64,000 bases of DNA, from assembly GCA_030431975.1 (NCBI GenBank), contig JAUIHP010000001.1, forward strand, positions 186,001 to 250,000, given 5' to 3'. A program made the translations under genes and the position numbers. Below are positions 35,113-44,155 of this stretch, piece after piece. The stretch comes from a bacterium. Lineage in GTDB: Bacteria; Eisenbacteria; RBG-16-71-46; CAIMUX01. Each line of letters starts with the position of its first letter. The first letter of the stretch is position 1. The notes under the pieces were generated by a model that saw only the letters and a program-made list of their open reading frames with translations, did no database searches and had not been told where the DNA came from.

Positions 35113-35171
35113 CAGGGTCTTGTCCAGAATTCCTTGAACACCTTCCATAGCCTGTAAGGAGCGCTCCAGCC

Positions 35172-36779
35172 ATGACTCTGTCGATTCCCAAACCCGAGAA
35201 TCAGCCTCTCATCGACTACCGTGGAGATGACCAGGAGTGGTCCGCGTTCGAGAAAGCCCTCGCCGGCATCCCCAAAGGTATGGACGTACCCATGATCATC
35301 GACGGAGAAGAAGTCTTCTCCTCGGAGAAGCTGGAGTCGATCGATCCATCGACGGGCGAGGTCTTCTGCACGGGACAGAAGGGAACGCTCGCGGACGCCG
35401 AGAAAGCCATGGCGGCAGCCGAACGGGCCAAGGCCGATTGGGCGGCGCTCCCCATTGACGCGAGGGTCCAGAAGTTCCGCGACCTCGAGTGGCTGCTGCA
35501 TGAGAGGCGGCACGAGATCTGTGCGGTGACCGCGCACGAGTGTGGTTACAACGCGCCGGAGGTCAGCGGCGGTTGGGCGGAGATGATCGACTTCATCCGC
35601 TTCAATCCGTACTTCTACATGGACCTCGCCGACATCAAGTTGGGCGACGGCGACTGGGAAACGAACCAGATGCAGCTGCGCCCGCTCAAGGGATTCACCT
35701 GCGCGATCACTCCGTTCAACTTCCCTATCGCCATCGGCTACAACCTACCGACGGTGATGGCGCTTTGCGGAAACACGGTCGTGTGGAAGCCATCCAGTGA
35801 TGCTCCGATGACTTCATGGATGCTGATGAAGGCGATCGAAGACGCCGGCTTCCCTCCGGGCGTCATCAACATGATCACGGGCGGCGGCCGCACGATGATG
35901 CCTCCGGTTCTGGAGCACCCGGAACTCACGGCGCTCAACTTTACGGGTAGCTACGACACCGCGCGAAACATCGCCGGCGTCCTCTTCGACGAGAAGCACG
36001 CACGTCCGCACTTCCCACGCTTCGTCGCCGAAACGGGTGGCAAGGACTTCCTCGTCATCGACAAGGACTGCGACGTTTGGGATGTGGCCGCCTGCATCAT
36101 CTCAGGCGCATTCGGCCGGACGGGACAGAAGTGTTCTGCGAACAGTCTCGTCCTTCCGCACGAGAGCGTTTGGCCCGACATCAAAGCCGCCATCGTCGAA
36201 CAGATGAAGTCGTTCCAGACGAAGAATCCGCTGGAGCGTGACTCCGATATGGGACCGGTCATCAACCGGGGCGCGTACGACAAGATCACGGGCTTCATCG
36301 AGCGGGGACTTGCCGACTCCAAGGTGGAACGTTTCCATGGAGGCGAGTTCTCTTCCGACAAGGGCACCTGGATCCAGCCGACCTTCTTCGAAGTCGGCAC
36401 CGACGAACATGAACTCCTGAGCGTCGAGATCTTCGGCCCGGTCACCGCCGTTCGACCGGTCAAGGACGCCGACCAGGCCGTTCGCATCATCGAGAACAAC
36501 ACCTACCGCCTGACCGGTTCGGTTTGGTCGAACGACGAAACGTTCCTCGAAAAGTACGTCCCTGTCCTCAGCCAGCTCGCGGGCAACTTCTACGTGAATC
36601 GCAAGACGACGGGCGCCATCGTCGACCAGCAGCCCTTCGGAGGCGACGGGGCCAGCGGCACCAACTACAAGGCGGGCGGCGCATGGTACCTGTTGCAGTT
36701 CCTGAGCCAGGGGACGATTACCCGACGCCACGGACGGACGTTGCAGAACAAGGGACTGTGGGGCTGGAACCAGGGCTAG
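35172..36779 (+). CDS. pruA: L-glutamate gamma-semialdehyde (P5C) dehydrogenase
   Basis: The 535-residue NAD(P)-dependent aldehyde dehydrogenase catalyses the second step of proline breakdown, oxidising glutamate semialdehyde to glutamate. The cofactor-binding ITPFNFPIAIGYNLP, the general base in VAETGGKDF and the nucleophile Cys321 in GRTGQKCSANS are intact. The C-terminus QNKGLWGWNQG is typical of the long P5CDH type. No proline dehydrogenase domain is fused and none is nearby. ATG follows TAAGGAGCG. The gene is probably expressed alone from the promoter at 35084. Confidence 0.95.
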   Translation: MTLSIPKPENQPLIDYRGDDQEWSAFEKALAGIPKGMDVPMIIDGEEVFSSEKLESIDPSTGEVFCTGQKGTLADAEKAMAAAERAKADWAALPIDARVQKFRDLEWLLHERRHEICAVTAHECGYNAPEVSGGWAEMIDFIRFNPYFYMDLADIKLGDGDWETNQMQLRPLKGFTCAITPFNFPIAIGYNLPTVMALCGNTVVWKPSSDAPMTSWMLMKAIEDAGFPPGVINMITGGGRTMMPPVLEHPELTALNFTGSYDTARNIAGVLFDEKHARPHFPRFVAETGGKDFLVIDKDCDVWDVAACIISGAFGRTGQKCSANSLVLPHESVWPDIKAAIVEQMKSFQTKNPLERDSDMGPVINRGAYDKITGFIERGLADSKVERFHGGEFSSDKGTWIQPTFFEVGTDEHELLSVEIFGPVTAVRPVKDADQAVRIIENNTYRLTGSVWSNDETFLEKYVPVLSQLAGNFYVNRKTTGAIVDQQPFGGDGASGTNYKAGGAWYLLQFLSQGTITRRHGRTLQNKGLWGWNQG

Positions 36780-36947
36780 CCGACTATGACCATCCTCGTC
36801 GCCGTCTGCGATGTCGGCGAGGAATGGTTTGCCCGCGTATCTGTTTTCAAAGGTAGCGGGTGCGAACACAAGGCCAGATGGGTGTCCTTCGGCACTGAGC
36901 CTCGATTCGCCCTGAGAAACGGAACGGACACCAGAGGAACCCCTCTT

Positions 36948-38369
36948 ATGAAGCTTACCTTTCACGGAGCCGCACGCACCGTCACCGGATCTCGACACCT
37001 CGTCGAGATCGGGGACAAGAAGATTCTCTTGGACTGCGGCCTCGTGCAGGGAAAGCGATCCGAGGCGGAAGCCCGAAACTCCAAGTTTCCTTTCGATCCG
37101 GCGGAGATCGACGCTGTCGTCCTGAGCCATGCCCACATTGATCACTCCGGAGTCATTCCGGCTCTGGTCAAGCGTGGCTTCAAAGGAAGCATCTATTCCA
37201 CCCTGGCCACCGTCGATCTCGCCAACCACATGCTGCGCGACTCCGGCTTCATCCAGGAAAAGGACACGGCCTGGGTCAACAAGATCGCGCTCCGGCGCGG
37301 CAAGAACAAAGACAAGAATTGGGAGCCGAAGAAGCCGCTCTATACCGTGGCCGATGCCGAGGAAGCCATGGAGCACTTCGTCGGAGTCCGCTACAACGTA
37401 CCCTTCCCCGTGCTGCCCGGAGTCAACTGCACCCTGAGAGACGCCGGCCACATGCTGGGGTCCTCGAGCGTTTCGTTGGAGTTCACCGAAAACGGCCGTG
37501 ACCGGAGTGTCGTCTTCAGCGGAGACATCGGACGCCCCGACATGCCGATCATTCGCGACCCGCAGAGCGTGGCCTCTCCCGACATTCTGATCATGGAGTC
37601 CACGTACGGCGATCGCGACCACACGCCGAACTCATTGGTCGAAGAGAAGCTCGCCGACCTTATGAACAAGATTTGTATGCGTCGCGGCAAGCTCATCATT
37701 CCCGCGTTCTCCGTCGGGCGGACGCAGGAGATCGTCTACAAGATGACGCAGATGCGGCGCTCCGGCCTCATCGGTTCGTGCCCCATCTACGTCGACAGCC
37801 CGCTCGCCGTTCGGGTCACCGACGTCTTCGATCGTCATCCCGAGTGCTACGACAAGGAGATCCGCGAGGTCCTGCGCGAACAAGGGGATCCCTTCGGGAT
37901 GGAAGAGATCCACTACATCAAGAGCGTCGAAGAGTCGAAGGAACTGAACAACCGCCGAGGTCCGTTCACCGTCATCTCCGCCTCGGGCATGATGGAAGGC
38001 GGCCGCGTTCTCCATCATTTGCGCAACAGCATTTCCGATCCCAACAACGCTGTTCTCATCGTCGGGTACCAGGCGCAGAACACTCTCGGCCGCCGCATCC
38101 TCCGTGGCGACGAGAAGGTCCGCATCTTCGGTGAACCCTTCCCCGTCCGAGCCGAGGTCTACGTCATGAACGAGTTCTCGGCTCACGCCGACCGCAACGA
38201 ACTCATGACGTGGTTCGAGGACGGTCAGAAAAAGAGCAAGCGCGGACCCGATCGCGTGTTTTTGGTGCATGGCGATGAAGAGGCGGGAGAGGCGCTGGCC
38301 GGGCGGCTGGAAACGGTGACGACGGCGAAGATCACGATCCCGCACTTGGACGAGTCTTTCGACCTGTAG
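36948..38369 (+). CDS. MBL-fold / beta-CASP metallohydrolase (RNA-processing type)
   Basis: The 473-residue protein combines a metallo-beta-lactamase core, including SHAHIDHSG, with a beta-CASP insertion and an RNA-metabolising C-terminal motif. Other motifs are RDAGHMLGSSSV, GDIGRPDMPI and EFSAHADRNELM. Members act as RNA exo- or endonucleases related to the CPSF73/YsiF group; the substrate is not known here. ATG 36948 has AGAGGAAC upstream. The longer frame from 36786 adds a non-conserved Cys-rich leader. The following 140 bp before the tandem repeat show no gene. Confidence 0.9.
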   Translation: MKLTFHGAARTVTGSRHLVEIGDKKILLDCGLVQGKRSEAEARNSKFPFDPAEIDAVVLSHAHIDHSGVIPALVKRGFKGSIYSTLATVDLANHMLRDSGFIQEKDTAWVNKIALRRGKNKDKNWEPKKPLYTVADAEEAMEHFVGVRYNVPFPVLPGVNCTLRDAGHMLGSSSVSLEFTENGRDRSVVFSGDIGRPDMPIIRDPQSVASPDILIMESTYGDRDHTPNSLVEEKLADLMNKICMRRGKLIIPAFSVGRTQEIVYKMTQMRRSGLIGSCPIYVDSPLAVRVTDVFDRHPECYDKEIREVLREQGDPFGMEEIHYIKSVEESKELNNRRGPFTVISASGMMEGGRVLHHLRNSISDPNNAVLIVGYQAQNTLGRRILRGDEKVRIFGEPFPVRAEVYVMNEFSAHADRNELMTWFEDGQKKSKRGPDRVFLVHGDEEAGEALAGRLETVTTAKITIPHLDESFDL

Positions 38370-38506
38370 TCGCGGTTCTCACCCGGGCGAGTCGACCGCT
38401 GTGTCCCGCACAGGAGTGTGGAAGTCGCACCCTCGCCACCGTCAACCGCCACGTGAACAACGTCCCGTCCCGTGGCGAGGCTCTCGGCGGGCACCCCCCG
38501 CTCTCT

Positions 38507-38900
38507 CCATACCCGCTGCGGGTGCGGGCGCTGAATAAGTACGAGGTTCGTGGAGTTATCGCACTTCCATACCCGCTGCGGGTGCAGTCGCCGCATAAGT
38601 ACGAAATCCGCGGGCTTATCGCACTTCCATACCCGCTGCGGGTGCAGTCGCCGCATAAGTACGAAATCCGTGGGCTTATCGCACTTCCATACCCGCTGCG
38701 GGTGTCGGCGCTGCATAAGTACGAAATCCGTGGCCTTATCGCACTTCCATACCCGCTGCGGGTGTCTGCGCTGCACAAGTACGAGATTCGTGGAGTTATC
38801 GCACTTCCATACCCGCCGCGGGGTGTCGGCGCTGCATAAGTACGAGATTCGTGGAGTTATCGCACTTCCATACCCGCTGCGGGTGTCGGCGCTGCATAAT
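38507..38900. repeat. 60-bp tandem repeat array
   Basis: A unit of exactly 60 bp (61 in one copy) repeats about six and a half times. The core holds a near-palindrome ACCCGCTGCGGGT and the conserved CTTCCATACCCGC and AAGTACGA stretches. Units differ at a few positions. Because 60 is divisible by three, long repeat-derived open frames appear on both strands, but they have no ribosome site. The array fills most of the gap between the converging beta-CASP and CPBP genes. Confidence 0.95.
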
Positions 38901-38912
38901 GACCCAACAGTC

Positions 38913-39917
38913 TCAATCGCCGGGAAGGGGCGGCGGCTCTCCGGCATCCCGCGCGTCCCCGCCCGGGCGCACCGCAGAATCAGTACCCCACTTGTCCAAC
39001 ACCCACCGCCGCTGCACCGCCGGCAGCAGAACGATCAACATGACAACGGCAATGACCGTCGAGACGAGCCCACCCTCTGGCCCGTACTCACCCCCAAAGA
39101 TCCCGTCCGTCCACGGGGCGGCATCGGGCGAGATCCGAACATCGAGGAGACCCTCCAACGGCAACCCGGAAACGGGCATCGACCAAACACAGGCGAGCCC
39201 GAAATTCCATCCGGCATGCAGCCCCATCGCACCCCAAAGGCTGCCCTGCGACAACACGAACGCCCCGAGCGCCGCCCCGAGCAGAAACGTGTTCACAAAC
39301 GAAAGAACTCCGTAGCTCGGATTGAGCAGATGCGCACACGCGAACACAAAAGAAGGAATGGCGAGAATCCAGGGCAGAGCCGAGGGCCGCCGCAACCACT
39401 CCACCAGGTTCCGTTGGGCATACCCCCGAAGGACGATCTCCTCCATAGACCCCTGGACCAAAAACCCGAGCAGGAACAACCCGAGCATCAAAGGAGGCAT
39501 CGCGGTCTCGGAAACGCCAACCCGGTACACACCGGTCAGCACACCCAACGCAAGAGGAAGCCCGGCCAGAAGGAGCCCGACCCACCAACCCCACCCGAGC
39601 CGAGCCACCCACCGAAAGTCGGCAAAGCCGAGCGAGCCGAACGACCGCCGATCGATGTGCCGCCGAAAGAACCAAGTCCAAAGCAGTGTGATCGGCGCGC
39701 CTCCGACGAACATCAAGAGGATCGTCGAGCCGCTCTCGTCATCCATCAACTCCCGAAGCGCTTCACCACCGCCGTCGGGACCGCCCTGCACCAACGCAAT
39801 GACGGCCATGAGCAGCAACGAAAACACATTGAAGAGCAGGAACCACGTCCCGAGGTAGAACAGCACACGGCTGAGCGTCGAACCTCGCGGTGACTTCCGG
39901 GAATCCACCTCGGTCAT
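38913..39917 (-). CDS. CPBP-family intramembrane metalloprotease
   Basis: The 334-residue membrane protein has about eight TM helices and the three CPBP (Abi/CAAX-protease-like) motifs: SMEEIVLRGY, FACAHLLNP and GLHAGWNFG. Glu and His residues in these motifs bind the catalytic metal within the membrane. The family matures or degrades membrane substrates; the target is unknown. Its C-terminal tail is Pro/Gly-rich and hydrophilic. The 3' end lies 13 bp from the 60-bp repeat array. Confidence 0.92.
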   Translation of the reverse strand: MTEVDSRKSPRGSTLSRVLFYLGTWFLLFNVFSLLLMAVIALVQGGPDGGGEALRELMDDESGSTILLMFVGGAPITLLWTWFFRRHIDRRSFGSLGFADFRWVARLGWGWWVGLLLAGLPLALGVLTGVYRVGVSETAMPPLMLGLFLLGFLVQGSMEEIVLRGYAQRNLVEWLRRPSALPWILAIPSFVFACAHLLNPSYGVLSFVNTFLLGAALGAFVLSQGSLWGAMGLHAGWNFGLACVWSMPVSGLPLEGLLDVRISPDAAPWTDGIFGGEYGPEGGLVSTVIAVVMLIVLLPAVQRRWVLDKWGTDSAVRPGGDARDAGEPPPLPGD

Positions 39918-39983
39918 CCGAGATCGTTCATTTCCATGCGACGTAGCTCGACCTTGAGTTCAACTGCGAAAAGCCCGTCGTCA

Positions 39984-41132
39984 CTACGGCAGGAAGTCCT
40001 TGGCCTTGGCCAGCTTGTTCGGCAGGTACTCTTCGAGGACATAGTTCAGTCCCCACTTGGCCAGGGCCTGCTGCTCCGCACGTACTCCCATCTTCAAGAG
40101 CTGGTTCATGGCCTTGGTCCACGTCTTGTGCTCCTGAAAGAACGGATCGTTCTTGATCGCATCCTTGGCCCGCTTGATGTCGACCTCCTTGAGCGGATGG
40201 GTCGGCAGGTCATAGTCGACGATGTCCTGCGGGGTCACTCCCAGAAACTGCGCCTGCGGCACACAGAAGAACTGGTTGATGTGCGCCGCGTTCCCGGACC
40301 CGACCTTGAGCGTGCGGTAGATGTTGGAAATCCCGTACGGGTCGCAATCGACAAACGCATAGACAGGGATCTTCATCTCGTCGGAGAGCCGCCGCACAAA
40401 GCGCCGCGTCGCCCGCGTCGGGACGCCTCCCATCGAAACCAGAATGCAATTGGATGTCCGCCAGAACTTGTGGCTTTGCAGCCGCTGGAACATACCTCCG
40501 GTCTCGATGACGAGCACGAACTCGGCCTTCGTCTCAAAGGAGAGATGCTCCACGGAACTGGGAATAGAGTACGCACCGGACCCGAACCGTGTGCAGTCGA
40601 TCCGCTCCACCCCACCGGTATCGATATCGGGGTCGTAGACGACCAACTCACCGGCCACGGCGCCGCCGTGCTCATCGGGAACGAAACGCAGCTGCTCGCG
40701 ATTGAGATCCTTGATCGAGAACAGTGCCTCGATGTCATCCATGACGGCATCGGACTCGGTCTGCTCGGTGAACATCGCATCGCCCCAGTTCTTGGACTGG
40801 TAGTAGGCGTCTCGCTTCGTCGCGAAGTCCTTCGTCTCGATCAGCTCCTTCGAGAGCGACATCATGCGCAGGGTCTGGGCGAAAGTCTTGACCGTGTTCA
40901 CGGTCAGCGTCCGGACCTTCCGCTGCTTCCCGATTTCGAGATAGCCCCGCTTCTTCGAGTAGCTGACGTTGGACAGGGACCGAACCGGCAGACTGACCTC
41001 AGGCTTGATCCGCTTGTTCACCTTCTTGTAGACGTCGGTGGCCGTAGCTTCGATCTGTCGCAACGCCTCCTGATCGAGCTGCTCGTTGCGCTTCTTGATC
41101 TGCTTGAGCTTGGCCTTGGTCATCTCCGCCAT
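39984..41132 (-). CDS. top6A: DNA topoisomerase VI subunit A
   Basis: The 382-residue protein is a type IIB topoisomerase A subunit related to Spo11. The catalytic Tyr pair lies at 110-111 in KRDAYYQSKNW, with Tyr111 the likely nucleophile. The Toprim acidic residues are Glu210 (VIETGGM) and Asp262/Asp264 (VDCDPYG). The C-terminal part DVDIKRAKDAIKNDPFF matches the family. With subunit B just upstream it should form the A2B2 enzyme that relaxes and decatenates DNA. The genes are on the same strand, B first, with a 142-bp repeat-filled gap between them. Confidence 0.95.
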   Translation of the reverse strand: MAEMTKAKLKQIKKRNEQLDQEALRQIEATATDVYKKVNKRIKPEVSLPVRSLSNVSYSKKRGYLEIGKQRKVRTLTVNTVKTFAQTLRMMSLSKELIETKDFATKRDAYYQSKNWGDAMFTEQTESDAVMDDIEALFSIKDLNREQLRFVPDEHGGAVAGELVVYDPDIDTGGVERIDCTRFGSGAYSIPSSVEHLSFETKAEFVLVIETGGMFQRLQSHKFWRTSNCILVSMGGVPTRATRRFVRRLSDEMKIPVYAFVDCDPYGISNIYRTLKVGSGNAAHINQFFCVPQAQFLGVTPQDIVDYDLPTHPLKEVDIKRAKDAIKNDPFFQEHKTWTKAMNQLLKMGVRAEQQALAKWGLNYVLEEYLPNKLAKAKDFLP

Positions 41133-41147
41133 CGTCTAGTCCTTCCG

Positions 41148-41257
41148 TGGTCCGGCTTCGTGATCCGGCTTCGTGATCCGGCTTTCGTGGTGCCGCTCTC
41201 CTGGTGCCGCTCTCGTGGTGTCGCTCTCGTGGTGTCGCTCTCGTGGTGTCGCTTCCC
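41148..41257. repeat. 13-bp and 14-bp minisatellites between topoisomerase VI genes
   Basis: Three units close to tgatccggcttcg (13-14 bp) lie at 41148-41187, followed by five 14-bp units (tggtgccgctctcg type) at 41188-41257. They fill the gap between the B-subunit stop and the A-subunit start on the minus strand. Confidence 0.85.
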
Positions 41258-41274
41258 TGGTGCCTCGTGGCCAG

Positions 41275-43224
41275 CTACATCTTCCGGCTCTTCTCCAGAA
41301 CGTCCGTCAGAGTGTCGACGGTATTGTCCTTCTCCGTATCCGAGAGACTGAGAATCTCCTGAAGCGCGATCCCGATGTGCGGAATGTACTGCTGAATATA
41401 CGAACGCTTCTTGTGCTCGTCCGCCTCCCGACGGACCCGGCGGATGTGCGTCCCGAGCTTGCGCCCGGCGTCCATGAGCCCAAGCCGGATCTCTTTGATG
41501 ATCTCCGGATAGTGCGCCACGGCCTCCTTCGATTCGGACGTGAAGGGCACCCACACCGAAGCCAGGTGAACCACGAGAATCATGGGGCCGGTCGGCAGAG
41601 CTCCCTTGGACTGCGACATCTGATAGTTCTTCCACGGCACCGACAGAACCGACTTCGTAATCGCGCACGCACCCTGCTGGTACTGCAAAGGAACGCGGTT
41701 GGCAAACCGGTAGAGCGTGACCAATTCGTCACCCGGCATGTTGCCGCCGTAGGCCAACCCGACTTCGACCTGAAACGGATTCCCGCGGTAAACGGCGGGC
41801 GGCCGGGTCACCGTGGCGTGAAAGTCCGCCTCTACCTCCTCCTCGATCGCCTTGAGAAGCAGATCTTCACCGATCGGAGAAATACAGTTGGTCGGCGGGG
41901 CCATGATCTTGGCCTGACTCATCGCCTTGTGCAGGCGCTCCGCCTCAGCCGTACTCAACTTGGACGGACGCGTCCGCAGCTTGAGATCGGCCGCCGAAAT
42001 GATCGTCGCCGCGACCCGCGCACTGACGCGCGAAAAGTCCGACTGCAGAAAGCTCGAAAGCTGATTGGACTTCGTTTCCTGCATCATCTTCATCAGATGC
42101 CCAAGCTCGACCCCGTGCGGATGGGGTTGGATCTCTTTCGGCTCCGGAGGAAGATGATTCGCGACCCGCTCGTGGAGGATGGCGCCGTCCTCGAGCTCGG
42201 CCGACCCGTCGGTGCTGAACTCCATCTGCGGCTCGGCCGCTTCTTCCTCATTCCTGGCAGCCTGATCGGGAGGAAGAAAGATGATTCGGGCGTGGGGGTT
42301 GGCGATGGCGACCTGCTTCAGGTATCCGTCGACCGAGTGCCGCCCTTTCTTATACGTACCGTCGAGCGTGATCTCGACGCGCGTCCCCGTATCCTTGTCC
42401 CACTCCACCTCGTCGTCGCGAAAGACCTGCGGCTGATTCCGCTTCGTGTCCATGGACAACTCGAAGATGTGGGCCGGCTTTCTCTTCCCGGTCTTGGAGA
42501 GGATGCGGATCGGTTGCCCGGTGGTCATGAGGCCGTACATGCCGGCGGCGCTGATCCCGATCCCCTGCTGCCCACGACTCTGTTTCAATGTATGAAACTT
42601 GGAGCCGTAGAGGAGACTTCCAAAGATCTTCGGCACCTGCTTCCGCACGATTCCAGGGCCGTTGTCCTCGATGACGACCCGATAGCGATCCTCTCCCTCC
42701 GGATGAATCTCGACCCGGACCTCAGGGAGAATCCCCGCCTCTTCACACGCATCGAGTGAGTTGTCGACGCCCTCTTTCACGGTCGTGAGAAGTGCCTTGG
42801 ACGGATTGTCGAACCCGAGCAGATGGCGGTTCTTGGCGAAGAACTCCGAAACGGAGATTTCGCGGTGCTTGGTCGCCATTTCCGTGGCGGTTCGGCGCTT
42901 TCTCTCGGGCGGCTCGGACTTGGACTTTGTCCTGGTGTCCGAAGACGCCTTGGAGGTTGCCTTAGACCCGGACTTTGCTTTGGACGCGGCCTTGTTCGCG
43001 GCCTTGGCCTCCGATTCCGACTCCGACTTCGACATCGACTTCTTCGAAGCCTTGGCCTTCTTCCTCGTCGAGTCCCCGACGGCGGAAACGCTCGGACCGG
43101 GAGCGGCCTGAATCATCGGCCCGCCGGTGTCGGCCCCATTCGTGGGCGCTTCTCCCGCAGCCGCGGGGCCGCCCCCGCCGAACATCGAAATCTGATCCTG
43201 CTCTTCGTGTCCCTTGCGGGTCAT
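41275..43224 (-). CDS. top6B: DNA topoisomerase VI subunit B with Lys/Ser-rich N-terminal tail
   Basis: The 649-residue ATPase subunit has a GHKL domain: Glu151/Asn155 in [11 protein letters not shown], Asp187 in IEDNGPGI and the lid [13 protein letters not shown]. An H2TH-like and transducer region follow, with the switch Lys expected in [13 protein letters not shown]. Ahead of the conserved start ([20 protein letters not shown]) lies an extra tail of about 118 residues. Its part 52-113 is almost only Lys, Ser, Ala, Glu and Arg, like a histone-H1 tail. That tail is absent from typical archaeal B subunits I know. The gene is upstream of subunit A. Confidence 0.94.
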   Translation of the reverse strand: MTRKGHEEQDQISMFGGGGPAAAGEAPTNGADTGGPMIQAAPGPSVSAVGDSTRKKAKASKKSMSKSESESEAKAANKAASKAKSGSKATSKASSDTRTKSKSEPPERKRRTATEMATKHREISVSEFFAKNRHLLGFDNPSKALLTTVKEGVDNSLDACEEAGILPEVRVEIHPEGEDRYRVVIEDNGPGIVRKQVPKIFGSLLYGSKFHTLKQSRGQQGIGISAAGMYGLMTTGQPIRILSKTGKRKPAHIFELSMDTKRNQPQVFRDDEVEWDKDTGTRVEITLDGTYKKGRHSVDGYLKQVAIANPHARIIFLPPDQAARNEEEAAEPQMEFSTDGSAELEDGAILHERVANHLPPEPKEIQPHPHGVELGHLMKMMQETKSNQLSSFLQSDFSRVSARVAATIISAADLKLRTRPSKLSTAEAERLHKAMSQAKIMAPPTNCISPIGEDLLLKAIEEEVEADFHATVTRPPAVYRGNPFQVEVGLAYGGNMPGDELVTLYRFANRVPLQYQQGACAITKSVLSVPWKNYQMSQSKGALPTGPMILVVHLASVWVPFTSESKEAVAHYPEIIKEIRLGLMDAGRKLGTHIRRVRREADEHKKRSYIQQYIPHIGIALQEILSLSDTEKDNTVDTLTDVLEKSRKM

Positions 43225-43408
43225 GGGTCCTCCGATCCGCGCTCCCTGGATGATCGGTCAGTCCAACTTCGCAGTTCCCTCTGCGAATCGGGGTCATTCT
43301 CCCACATCCGGTGTAACTCTCAGCCTCGTTTTGTGTCTGCGCTGTAGAAGACGGTCGCAGACTGTGAACGTAATTCATAAGACAAACCGGCGTGATTTTC
43401 AAAAGACG

Positions 43409-43437
43409 TTGACACGAATTTTCGCACTTCGCATACT
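43409..43437 (+). promoter_or_regulatory. Candidate sigma-70 promoter for the HTH gene
   Basis: A consensus TTGACA (43409-43414) is followed after 17 bp by CATACT (43432-43437). It lies about 160 bp before the HTH gene start. The rest of the 375-bp gap between topoisomerase VI B and this gene shows no coding signal. Confidence 0.5.
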
Positions 43438-43599
43438 GCCGGTTGGGAAAGTCCACTCAATGAACTTTTGCCTATCTATAAACCAACGAGACTGTACCCG
43501 CGACGCGGGGGGCCGCATCTCGTCGGGCGAGCTGCCAAAGGCCGTCCGCAAGCACCCACTGCCATCGCACACGAGATCCGCCGTCGAAAGGAGATCCCC

Positions 43600-44007
43600 A
43601 TGACTGCTGCACGGTCAAAAGCAAGGTCGTCCACACTGACCAAGAAACAGAGAGAGGCCAGAGAGAAGGCCATCGTCGCCGACCTCAAGGCAGGGAAACT
43701 AAGCTATCGCCGGATCGCTGAAAAGCATTCCGTCTCCCTACCTACGGTCAACAACAAGGCGAAGAAGTTCGGCATCAGCCGCGGTCGCCGTAAGAATGCC
43801 CGGATCGTCGTCGCCGCCCCGAGGCGCCAGGCCAACCGCACGGCCGCGACGCGCGGAACGGCCCGCACCGCCGCTGCACGTCACCAGCCCTCCGCCAACG
43901 GTGGTTTCGGAGACGCCCTGCGCAGCCTCGTCCTCGAGCACTATCCGAACATCACTCTGGCGCAGTTCGACCGGCTTTCCCAGGCCGTCCACAACGAACT
44001 GGACTGA
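43600..44007 (+). CDS. Small basic helix-turn-helix DNA-binding protein
   Basis: The 135-residue protein starts at ATG 43600 behind AAAGGAGAT. Residues 15-60 hold a helix-turn-helix (KAGKLSYRRIAEKHSVSLPT) and a basic run. An Ala/Arg/Thr-rich linker follows, and a helical C-terminus (LEHYPNITLAQFDRLSQAV) may dimerise. The layout suggests a sequence-specific or nucleoid-type DNA-binding protein. It is divergent from the topoisomerase VI genes, and the gap between them has a promoter. A regulatory link between the two is only inferred from position. Confidence 0.65.
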   Translation: MTAARSKARSSTLTKKQREAREKAIVADLKAGKLSYRRIAEKHSVSLPTVNNKAKKFGISRGRRKNARIVVAAPRRQANRTAATRGTARTAAARHQPSANGGFGDALRSLVLEHYPNITLAQFDRLSQAVHNELD

Positions 44008-44155
44008 CCCGCCTTTTCGGGAAAGATCGGAGCATTCACGAGGGGCCGGGGTAAGATCCCCCGAGCCCCGCGTCGAATGACAACGTTCTTTCACCAGCAG
44101 TGTTCTCCACAATATTGCCGTCCGCTGCTATGGTGAATCTGAAAGGAACAGCCAT

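Noticed and set aside
38507-38900. CRISPR array
   Set aside because: The period is a constant 60 bp, and the would-be spacers are nearly identical to each other; no cas genes are nearby.
38550-39893. 447-residue plus-strand open frame through the 60-bp repeats
   Set aside because: It is a by-product of a repeat length divisible by three and then runs antisense to the CPBP gene; no ribosome site or signal peptide.
41173-42759. 528-residue plus-strand frame opposite topoisomerase VI B
   Set aside because: The minus strand has a full, motif-complete topoisomerase; the plus frame starts in the intergenic repeat.
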